DNA of 12,228 nt from positions 1-12,228 of the forward strand of contig CALCOW010000269.1 in NCBI GenBank assembly GCA_937899935.1. Direction: 5' to 3'. The notes beneath the pieces are model-generated. The model was not told where the DNA came from. It made no database searches and worked only from the letters and a program-made list of their open reading frames with translations. Source of the stretch: an uncultured Phycisphaerae bacterium (lineage in GTDB: Bacteria > Planctomycetota > Phycisphaerae > Phycisphaerales > SM1A02). Positions within the stretch are counted from its first letter, which is position 1. Every line of letters starts with the position of its first letter. Positions 6,872-12,228 of the stretch are shown here, in pieces. A program made the translations under genes and the position numbers.

Positions 6872-6877
6872 TAGAAT
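6872..6877 (+). promoter_or_regulatory. Candidate -10 box TAGAAT of the CAT-anticodon tRNA
   Basis: TAGAAT starts 15 nt upstream of the mature tRNA, a spacing that would place the transcription start within a few bases of the tRNA 5' end. The -35 region (about 6849-6854) does not match TTGACA and instead falls in an inverted repeat, CTGCC/GGCAG around GGGTACCC (6846-6864). The identical TAGAATG before tRNA-Arg gives mild support. Confidence 0.4.
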
Positions 6878-6886
6878 GCCCACCCC

Positions 6887-6959
6887 GGGCTGGTAGCTCA
6901 GCGGTTAGAGCAAACGACTCATAATCGTTCGGTCCTCGGTTCGAATCCGAGCCAGCCCA
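6887..6959 (+). tRNA. tRNA with CAT anticodon: elongator Met or Ile2
   Basis: The cloverleaf is complete: acceptor GGGCTGG/CCAGCCC, D-stem GCTC/GAGC, anticodon stem AACGA/TCGTT around loop CTCATAA, and T-stem CTCGG/CCGAG with loop TTCGAAT. The length is 73 nt with discriminator A, and CCA is not encoded. It is not initiator tRNA, because the acceptor opens with a paired G1-C72 and the anticodon stem lacks three G-C pairs. The 8-nt D-loop AGCGGTTA and the CGACTCATAATCG core resemble E. coli tRNA-Ile2 (lysidine-modified at C34, reading AUA) more than tRNA-Met, and pair C4-G69 also fits Ile2. Pair T5-A68 does not match E. coli Ile2. I lean to Ile2 but cannot settle it. Confidence 0.93.
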
Positions 6960-6992
6960 TTTGACTCGATGCAGAACAGTCTGGTTCTTTCA

Positions 6993-7030
6993 GCCGCGCG
7001 GGCAAGATCACGACAGGTTTTTCAGTCGTG
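6993..7030. other. Inverted repeats in the convergent tRNA/pseudopilin gap
   Basis: The short gap between the tRNA and the convergent gene holds the palindrome CCGCGCGG (6994-7001) and a perfect 6-bp inverted repeat, CACGAC/GTCGTG, around a 10-nt loop (7009-7030) that overlaps the pseudopilin stop codon. Neither is followed by a T-tract on either strand. They may end transcription from both sides, but this is weak. Confidence 0.3.
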
Positions 7031-7867
7031 CTGCACTTCGAGGTCGTCTTCGGAGATAGAGGTGGTAAACGTCAGGATGGCATCGCCCCCATAAATACCC
7101 TCTTCCATTGCAAAGATGTTGTCGCTCCCTGGCCCACTCATCCCCTGATACCTGACAGCGGGTGGTGAAAAACTCGCAATGTGTTGTACTGAGCCATCCG
7201 CCATCACAACCCAACCTGCCCAAGTACCATCAGCGCCGTAGGTGTAACTGTCCGGGTTGTGCTGACCATCAAGAGGGCCACGGGTACCAAACAAAGGGAA
7301 TGGCTGTGACCGATTACTATTCCAATGCTGCTCAAATCGATCGCCAATCAGAGGCATATGGGCATAGGAAGTATTTGAAACACGTGACAAATCTGCCTTG
7401 AACGCGGTACTCCAAGGCACATTGCCTGAGCCACTATTCATATTGCTATAAGCACTCATACCATCGTATTGCTCGACATTGCCATAATCATTTGGTGAAA
7501 TCAGTTGCTCTGCTGCGACCAAGCGCTGATGAAGCATCATTGCATACAGATTTGCAGTTGTATTGAGTGACCAATCTCGGCTACGAGCAACCTTGCTTGG
7601 TACCAGGTAGTCCCCATTGTTACTTAATGCTGCAATGGTCATACCCTTATAAATCATATTCAGGTTCATCTGATCCTGAAACGAGTTGACTGTGCCCTGG
7701 CGTGTGTTGCCTTCACCAGTGACTGATTTGTCGATAGAAGATGCCAGGATCACCACCAGCACGATAATGCATGCCACAGTGATCAAAAGACCCAACATCG
7801 TAAAAGCAAAGCGTGCCCCTGGGACTCGATGGTGCAATAGGTGTCTGTCAAATGTGCGAGCTTTCAC
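7022..7867 (-). CDS. Pseudopilin-like envelope protein with atypical N-terminus
   Basis: This 281-residue protein resembles the large planctomycete family of type II secretion/pilin-like proteins. After a basic leader of about 21 residues comes FTMLGLLITVACIIVLVVIL (residues 22-41), matching the hydrophobic helix of pseudopilins. The processing site is degraded: the residue before Phe22 is Ala instead of Gly, and the usual Glu at mature position 5 is Gly26. The C-terminal half has SYAHMPLIGDR at about 167-177 and WVVMADGSVQHI at about 219-230, a relative of the H-x9-DG element of this family without its histidine. The start is GTG at 7867, 2 nt after the stop of the upstream lipoprotein, with GGAG about 9 nt before it, so the two are coupled. 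It is probably exposed on the cell surface or in the periplasm; its role is unknown. Confidence 0.68.
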   Translation of the reverse strand: MKARTFDRHLLHHRVPGARFAFTMLGLLITVACIIVLVVILASSIDKSVTGEGNTRQGTVNSFQDQMNLNMIYKGMTIAALSNNGDYLVPSKVARSRDWSLNTTANLYAMMLHQRLVAAEQLISPNDYGNVEQYDGMSAYSNMNSGSGNVPWSTAFKADLSRVSNTSYAHMPLIGDRFEQHWNSNRSQPFPLFGTRGPLDGQHNPDSYTYGADGTWAGWVVMADGSVQHIASFSPPAVRYQGMSGPGSDNIFAMEEGIYGGDAILTFTTSISEDDLEVQHD

Positions 7868-7869
7868 AT

Positions 7870-8463
7870 CTATGGCTCCGTCGTCGCATCTTCTTCAGTA
7901 GCTTTACGAGCAACTTCTTCCATATGTAAGTCTAGGCTGGGCTGGGGCAGGCGATCCAGATAACTATCAAAACGTTTCCGCGATACCTGATCAAGAGCCA
8001 CATAGACGGGCCGTACATATGGGCTGTCACCAGTGATTGTCCAGTTCGCATTCTGCTGTGGACTCTCTAAATCAATCGTATAGACATACTGATCTTCTGT
8101 CGGCAGCGAAGCGGGTTCGAGCTCATACCAACCAACGCTCTGGATTGCATCCAGCACCTGCTGAATCTCATCATTGGTCAGGTCGCCACTCCAACTGACT
8201 TTCTCGAGGACAACATCGCGCCCACCCGAAAAGCTCAAGGTGCCATCTTCTGCTAAGACATACCGAGCCCGCTCACCGGCTGGTCCCTTAACGGAAAAGT
8301 CAAGAGACATGCCGCCCGTGCGCTGCTTGCTTGATGCGTTGTCCGCGGAATGACCGACCCCAGCGCTAGCGCACCCAAGAGCAAAGACACCGACTACGGC
8401 GGAACAAAGCAGAAACAAAATCAATCGAACACTATTCATAGTCAAGCATCGATGCAACGTCAT
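7870..8463 (-). CDS. Lipoprotein of unknown function, paralogue of the gene upstream
   Basis: This 197-residue precursor has a lipoprotein-like signal: a long hydrophobic stretch (residues 13-29) and ALG-C with Cys31, a slightly non-standard lipobox. The mature domain has the pattern YVLAEDGTLSF, then VSWSGDLTNDEIQQVLDAI and a G-W-Y turn, then YTIDLESPQQNANWTI, ending in an alpha-helical part with SYLDRLPQP. This order of segments matches the neighbouring lipoprotein (8460-9065), so the two probably arose by duplication. The ATG at 8463 overlaps the upstream stop as ATGA, which favours this start by coupling. An internal ATG at 8439 (MNSVRLILFLL) would give a more usual signal-peptide length. 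No known family is recognised. Confidence 0.75.
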   Translation of the reverse strand: MTLHRCLTMNSVRLILFLLCSAVVGVFALGCASAGVGHSADNASSKQRTGGMSLDFSVKGPAGERARYVLAEDGTLSFSGGRDVVLEKVSWSGDLTNDEIQQVLDAIQSVGWYELEPASLPTEDQYVYTIDLESPQQNANWTITGDSPYVRPVYVALDQVSRKRFDSYLDRLPQPSLDLHMEEVARKATEEDATTEP

Positions 8464-9065
8464 TTTGACGACTCACGGTACTGGGCATATGGATCAGGGC
8501 CATGGTCATATCGCTTTGGTATGGTCACCGTCTCTTCGTTTGGCAAGTCAGAGGCCCATGAAAGTGCAGCAAGGTCACGAACCAGTTGATAGATCGCTGG
8601 GTTCAAGCTATCAACATCTGTCACTGGCTCGATGAACTGCCAGGTCCTTCCATCAGCATTAATATCCACCATATACAACCATCCTTTTTCAGGTGGCTTT
8701 TGCAAATGCATGTTCACTGGCGGAGAACCGGCGTCTGGATTACCGAGGCCTGTGTTGACCAAGTCGTTCCAGATCGCTGCCATTTGAGCACGTGAAAGGC
8801 GCCTCACCAACGGGGGCATCCAGCGCACCGGATATTCATCATGGGCACCATACCGAAGTGAACCATCGGGATAGACAATAAAACGCCCTCGCTCTAAGTG
8901 CGCCTTGGTGCTGAATGGTGCATCGGGTCCAGGCACCACGGCAACATTCAGGGTCAGGTCACCAGGAACATCCCCCAGCGGGTCATCGTTGACATTCTGG
9001 CTTGTGGCACAGCCGCCAAAACAGGCCAGGGCCGAAAAGACAAGTGTGGCGATCAGTGATCTCAT
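8460..9065 (-). CDS. Lipoprotein of unknown function, first gene of a lipoprotein-lipoprotein-pseudopilin operon
   Basis: This 201-residue precursor has the signal MRSLIATLVFSALACFGGC, with Cys19 as the probable lipidated residue. The mature part contains FIVYPDGSLRYG, VRWMPPLVRRLSRAQMAAIWNDL and YMVDINADGRTWQFIEPV, segments in the same order as in the downstream lipoprotein. The reading frame stays open to 9377, but that extension would run into pheT on the other strand and lacks a signal. The ATG at 9065 puts the signal peptide at the N-terminus and is clearly better. No strong ribosome site is visible. It is divergent from pheT across 177 nt, which must hold both promoters. Function unknown; an envelope role shared with its two partners is inferred. 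Confidence 0.78.
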   Translation of the reverse strand: MRSLIATLVFSALACFGGCATSQNVNDDPLGDVPGDLTLNVAVVPGPDAPFSTKAHLERGRFIVYPDGSLRYGAHDEYPVRWMPPLVRRLSRAQMAAIWNDLVNTGLGNPDAGSPPVNMHLQKPPEKGWLYMVDINADGRTWQFIEPVTDVDSLNPAIYQLVRDLAALSWASDLPNEETVTIPKRYDHGPDPYAQYRESSK

Positions 9066-9171
9066 AAGCTGAGTGTACGGGATTCTCCGAAATTCAGCGG
9101 CCCATTGACGATGCATCGAAGCCACTGATTGGCCGCTGTGGCCTGGGAGAGACGTATCCGAGCCACTGAGG

Positions 9172-9199
9172 CTGGCATAGGCATGCCCCGGCATAACAT
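9172..9199 (+). promoter_or_regulatory. Weak candidate promoter for pheT
   Basis: CTGGCA (9172-9177) and TAACAT (9194-9199) each match the -35 and -10 consensus at 4 of 6 positions with a 16-nt spacer. If used, transcription would start near 9206, giving a leader of about 37 nt. An inverted repeat ATGCC-CC-GGCAT (9183-9194) lies in the spacer and could be an operator. The evidence is modest. Confidence 0.28.
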
Positions 9200-9215
9200 G
9201 GATTTTGTACCGCTG

Positions 9216-9241
9216 CCCGCTGGCGGGTAGGCTGCGCAGCC
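9216..9241 (+). promoter_or_regulatory. Structured leader immediately before pheT
   Basis: Two inverted repeats lie back to back: CCCGC-TG-GCGGG (9216-9227) and the perfect 12-nt palindrome GGCTGCGCAGCC (9230-9241). The second ends one base before the ATG, where a ribosome-binding site is expected. There is no Shine-Dalgarno at normal spacing. Structure here could limit translation initiation. No T-box, Phe leader peptide or terminator is recognised. Confidence 0.45.
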
Positions 9242-9242
9242 C

Positions 9243-11291
9243 ATGTACGCAACAAACCAATGGCTCAATGACTACCTCGACCCAACTGCTACCGCCCAAG
9301 AGCAAGCCGATCTGATGACGCGCGCGGGATTCCCGCACGAAGGATCTGAGCCCGTACTTCATGATGATGTTCGCCATGACTTTGAAATGACTTCAAATCG
9401 CGGTGATGTGAACTGTCATGTTGGCATGGCCCGCGAGATTGCAGCCTTATCACAACGCAAATTAATCTTGCCAGAAGTTGTCCTGCACGCAACAGGAGAT
9501 CCCGTCTCGAAGTCCATCACCGTGCGCAATGATGAGCCAACGCTCTGTCCGCTCTATACCGCCAGAATCATCACTGGTGTAAAAGTGGGCCCTTCGCCGG
9601 AATGGCTCGCCAAGCGACTGGAAGCACGTGGAGATATCCCACGGAATAATCTTGTTGATGCCACGAACTTTGTTCTCTTTGAGCTTGGACAGCCAACACA
9701 TGTCTTTGACCTTGATAAGCTCGAAGGATCAAAAGTTATTATCCGGAAGGCAAAGAAGAACGAAGCCTTTCTTCCTATTGGTGAAGCTGCAACAAGCGTC
9801 AAACTGACCACCGACGATCTTGTTATTGCTGATGCCAAGCGAGCTGTTGCAATGGCTGGTGTCAAGGGTGGCGCTGAAACAGCTGTGACAGAATCAACCA
9901 CTAATATTCTGATCGAAGCCGCGACTTTTGATCCAATTGCTGTTCGCAATACCAGTCGAAGGCATAACATCGCTAGCGATTCAAGTTATCGATTCGAGAG
10001 AGGGGTACCCGCTGCCACCATTGAATTTGCCGCCGATCGCCTTACCCAACTCATACTTCAGGTTGCTGGTGGCACGCTTTTGGAAGGCCTCATCGCTGAA
10101 GGACAACCTATTGTAGCGCCGCCGACAGCCACGATGCGTTGCCAACGCTGTCGGCATGTGATCGGCGTCGATATATCAGATCAGGAAATGTGTGATTCTC
10201 TTGAGCGTTTGGGATTTGCGCCACAACTTAATGATGGCGTCATCGCAGTCACCGCTCCAATTCACAGGCTGGACGTCCTTTGTGAAATCGACCTCATCGA
10301 AGAAGTCGCACGTATGCACGGCCTTGACAAGATTCCCGTGACTGAAACCATCGCCCTCCGACCCGCATCACCAGTCAGCCGTGAATCAGGGCGTACTGCC
10401 GTACACAATGCACTGGTAGGTATGGATTTTCTAGAAATCATCACCCACACGTTAGTACCACGGGATGCTGGTACCCCGTTTTTAAGTGATGGCACCATGC
10501 TTATGGAAGTTGAGGACGAAAGAGCAAAATCTGCGTCGGCACTACGGCCTTCAATGATACCGAGCTTACTTCGAGTCCGATCAACGAATCAGGATGCTGG
10601 TGTCAACAACCTTCGTCTCTTCGAGAGTGGCTCAATATTCTGGCGCGATCGAAAACAGCACCATGAACGCCAATGCCTAAGCATTCTCTTTGACATGACT
10701 GACCCAGATCGAGGCCCGCGAGAGCTACGTGGCGTGATCGACCACCTTGCCCACACGCTCCTAGGTGCCGCGGGGCAAGTTGAGATAAGACCACTCGATC
10801 AACCTGAAAAGAAAGTGCCTTATCTAAAGCCGGCAAGCACGGTTCTGATTGATGGTCAAGAAATTGGTCATCTTGGTGTCCTTGATACCCAACTGACCAA
10901 GAAACTATGGGGCATCGAGATTCCGCTGCTGGCGGCAGAGTTAGAGTTGCCCCGACTCTACGACCGGTTCCCGCCTGTCGACCAAGTAGTTGCACTACCC
11001 AGCTTCCCCGCAATCGAGCGGGATATCTCTGCGATTGTTCTAGAGAAAACCTCATGGCAGCAGATCAATGAAGCTATTACCAAGCTGAATCTTGCGGATC
11101 TTGAGGCCGTTGATTTTGTCGAGGTCTTCCGCGGCAAACCCATTACCAATGGTTCGAAATCGGTGACCATCAGACTGCGATTTCGCGCCAATGATCGCAC
11201 CCTGACGCACAATGAGATTGAACCGCTTGCTCAGCAAGCGACCGAGGTACTCCAATCGCAGTTGAAAGCTGAGATTCGAGCTGGTTCTTAA
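9243..11291 (+). CDS. pheT: Phenylalanine-tRNA ligase beta subunit, short form
   Basis: PheT pairs with PheS in an alpha2-beta2 enzyme that charges tRNA-Phe in the cytoplasm. The protein has 682 residues against roughly 790-800 in E. coli. The N-terminus MYATNQWLNDYLD matches the conserved start, but residues 30-47 go straight to FEMTSNRGDVNCHVGMAREIAAL, so the OB-fold tRNA-binding insert of long PheT is missing. Next come NNLVDATNFVLFELGQPTHVFD (B3/B4, 135-156), SSYRFERG (247-254), a B5 region at about 298-366 with DLIEEVARMHGLDKIP, the catalytically inactive synthetase-like core at about 370-580, and a C-terminal FDX-ACB anticodon-binding domain (585-677) with FPAIERDIS and NDRTLTHNEIE. pheS is not adjacent: the upstream gene runs the other way and the downstream gene is a cyclodeaminase. 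Confidence 0.96.
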   Translation: MYATNQWLNDYLDPTATAQEQADLMTRAGFPHEGSEPVLHDDVRHDFEMTSNRGDVNCHVGMAREIAALSQRKLILPEVVLHATGDPVSKSITVRNDEPTLCPLYTARIITGVKVGPSPEWLAKRLEARGDIPRNNLVDATNFVLFELGQPTHVFDLDKLEGSKVIIRKAKKNEAFLPIGEAATSVKLTTDDLVIADAKRAVAMAGVKGGAETAVTESTTNILIEAATFDPIAVRNTSRRHNIASDSSYRFERGVPAATIEFAADRLTQLILQVAGGTLLEGLIAEGQPIVAPPTATMRCQRCRHVIGVDISDQEMCDSLERLGFAPQLNDGVIAVTAPIHRLDVLCEIDLIEEVARMHGLDKIPVTETIALRPASPVSRESGRTAVHNALVGMDFLEIITHTLVPRDAGTPFLSDGTMLMEVEDERAKSASALRPSMIPSLLRVRSTNQDAGVNNLRLFESGSIFWRDRKQHHERQCLSILFDMTDPDRGPRELRGVIDHLAHTLLGAAGQVEIRPLDQPEKKVPYLKPASTVLIDGQEIGHLGVLDTQLTKKLWGIEIPLLAAELELPRLYDRFPPVDQVVALPSFPAIERDISAIVLEKTSWQQINEAITKLNLADLEAVDFVEVFRGKPITNGSKSVTIRLRFRANDRTLTHNEIEPLAQQATEVLQSQLKAEIRAGS

Positions 11292-11305
11292 AAAGGCTCT
11301 CTGGT

Positions 11306-11920
11306 TTGAATGCTGCACCACAGCCCATCGAGGCATTGCTTGATTCCATTGCGGCACGCTGCCCGACCCCGGGTGGTGGCGCTGTGGCTGGTTACACCGC
11401 TGCATTCGCCGCAAGTCTAGCGTCCATGGTTGTTGCCTATTCAATGCAAGCAGACTCCGCCAGTGAGAACGACCAAGAATTGAGCGTTGCGGAAACCCGA
11501 TTTGTTCGAGCACGACAGCGCAGTTTGGACTTAGCTGATGAGGATCAGCGCGCTTATGGTGAGCTTAATGAATTGTGGAAGCTGCCCAAAGACGACGCTC
11601 AGCGCAATGCCAGCTGGAAGGATGCGGTCAAAGCAGCTATTGATGCACCCTCGGAACTCATTGACCTTGGACTCGAAATGCTTGTTGCCTTGGAGGCACT
11701 GCTACCATCCGCCAATCGGCACATGATGAGTGATTTGGCAATCGCCGCGGCAATGGCAGAAACCAGTATTCGCTCCGCTGCGTGGAATGTCCGTATCAAT
11801 CTTCCATTGATGAGCAACACTGAACAAGCGCAAATACAAACCGATTTACTGCACACCAAACTCGAACAAGCCAGCGCACGGCTGCTGTTGATCGAAAGCG
11901 CCTGCCGAGCAACAAGCTGA
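11306..11920 (+). CDS. Formiminotransferase-cyclodeaminase-type protein (cyclodeaminase/FchA-like)
   Basis: This 204-residue, largely helical protein matches the stand-alone cyclodeaminase family, whose members remove ammonia from formimino-tetrahydrofolate or act as methenyl-tetrahydrofolate cyclohydrolase (FchA). Signatures are TPGGGAVAGYTAA at 21-33 followed by a hydrophobic Ala-rich helix, DEDQRAY at 78-84, and SDLAIAAAMAETSIRSAAWNVRINL at 142-166, with the typical Asn-Val-x-x-Asn. The length is normal for the family (about 200-215). The start is TTG at 11306, with AAAAGG nine bases upstream (11291-11296). The nearby ATG is out of frame and soon stops. It lies 14 nt downstream of pheT, probably on one transcript. 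No transferase domain or folD is beside it, so the substrate stays open; a cyclohydrolase role is the likelier guess. Confidence 0.85.
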   Translation: MNAAPQPIEALLDSIAARCPTPGGGAVAGYTAAFAASLASMVVAYSMQADSASENDQELSVAETRFVRARQRSLDLADEDQRAYGELNELWKLPKDDAQRNASWKDAVKAAIDAPSELIDLGLEMLVALEALLPSANRHMMSDLAIAAAMAETSIRSAAWNVRINLPLMSNTEQAQIQTDLLHTKLEQASARLLLIESACRATS

Positions 11921-11944
11921 AGCTCGGAGACCCTTTCTACCGAT

Positions 11945-12166
11945 ATGAACGCCATGTCTCGGCTTCCACATGACACGGTCAACCAAGCATCGCCGGCGCC
12001 TCGCCCCCACTTGATGATCCACTTTCGCTGCTGTCGTGTGTACGCGCGGATCTATCGAAACCATGAACAAAGCGCTTATACCGGCCATTGCCCGCGTTGT
12101 TGCCGATCGATCCATGTGGCAATCGGCCCCAACGGCTCCACGCAGCGTATCTTTGAGGCCGAATAG
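11945..12166 (+). CDS. Small CxxC (zinc-ribbon-like) hypothetical protein
   Basis: This 73-residue protein carries C29-C30 and C49-P-R-C52-C53, a pattern able to bind one zinc ion as a small ribbon. Residues 25-73 (IHFRCCRVYARIYRN, then TGHCPRCCR and HVAIGPNGS) read as a compact conserved domain. From memory it resembles a small protein widespread in planctomycetes, with the HFRC...YRN...GHCPRC...IGP pattern, but I cannot name it. The first 23 residues look unstructured, so the real start may be one of the inner ATG codons (residue 4 or 24). It begins 24 nt after the cyclodeaminase gene and may share its transcript. The function is unknown; nucleic-acid or protein binding is possible. Confidence 0.65.
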   Translation: MNAMSRLPHDTVNQASPAPRPHLMIHFRCCRVYARIYRNHEQSAYTGHCPRCCRSIHVAIGPNGSTQRIFEAE

Positions 12167-12195
12167 GTTCGACTTGACTGCTATCATGTCTTGAT

Positions 12196-12228
12196 ATGAA
12201 TCCGGGAATCCAACCAAATACAGATCCC
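12196..12228 (+). CDS. Possible start of a further gene, cut by the right edge
   Basis: An ATG at 12196 opens a reading frame of 11 codons (MNPGIQPNTDP) to the end of the window. It lies 29 nt after the previous stop. TTGACT at 12174-12179 upstream could be a -35, but the pairing -10 would be too close or overlap the start. Too short to identify. Confidence 0.3.
   Translation, partial: MNPGIQPNTDP

Noticed and set aside
7009..7030. CACGAC/GTCGTG inverted repeat as an intrinsic terminator
   Set aside because: The stem is only 6 bp with a 10-nt loop and no T-tract follows on either strand; listed only as an inverted repeat.
9066..9377. N-terminal extension of the lipoprotein at 8460-9065
   Set aside because: It would overlap the start of pheT on the opposite strand and displace the signal peptide from the N-terminus.
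1..12228. CRISPR array, insertion sequence, prophage or defence island
   Set aside because: No spaced direct repeats, transposase, integrase or nuclease/helicase genes were seen on either strand.

Overview
This window looks like ordinary chromosome from a planctomycete-like bacterium, possibly of the Phycisphaerae. That placement is an inference. It rests on a pseudopilin-like protein with an 'ADGSV' C-terminal motif, a very small CxxC protein of a type I associate with planctomycetes, several secreted or lipoprotein genes of unknown function, starts that often lack a good Shine-Dalgarno sequence, and roughly balanced base composition. I see no plasmid, phage, insertion sequence or CRISPR signatures.

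Layout. (1) Positions 1-1740, minus strand: a succinate dehydrogenase operon. A five-helix, Cys/His-rich membrane anchor is followed, with a one-base stop/start overlap, by the flavoprotein SdhA, which runs off the left edge. Gene order and anchor type match the actinobacterial Sdh1 class rather than the classical SdhCD class. (2) Positions 1741-2215: a sparse stretch with one doubtful small plus-strand ORF, then tRNA-Arg(UCU). (3) Positions 2266-3435, plus strand: a CoA-dependent acyltransferase-like gene (HxxxDG). (4) Positions 3517-6759, minus strand: a run of four envelope-related genes. In transcription order these are a zinc-ribbon membrane protein, a secreted YD-repeat protein, a small cupin overlapping its end, and a lipoprotein that combines a Cys-X5-Arg phosphatase-like domain with a C-terminal cytochrome c'-like CxxCH. 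(5) Positions 6887-6959: a tRNA with a CAT anticodon, either elongator Met or Ile2. (6) Positions 7022-9065, minus strand: a tightly coupled trio of two related lipoproteins (ATGA overlap) and a pseudopilin-like protein (2-nt gap). (7) Positions 9243-12166, plus strand: pheT without pheS next to it, a TTG-started cyclodeaminase/FchA-like gene, a small CxxC protein, and possibly the start of another gene at the right edge.

Functionally, the left end is respiratory, the centre and centre-right encode exported or membrane proteins of mostly unknown role, and the right end is housekeeping (translation and one-carbon metabolism). The most interesting items are the phosphatase-cytochrome c' fusion lipoprotein, the Cys/His array of the succinate dehydrogenase anchor, the lipoprotein-lipoprotein-pseudopilin operon, and the ambiguous CAT-anticodon tRNA. 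No clearly new defence or mobile system is visible.
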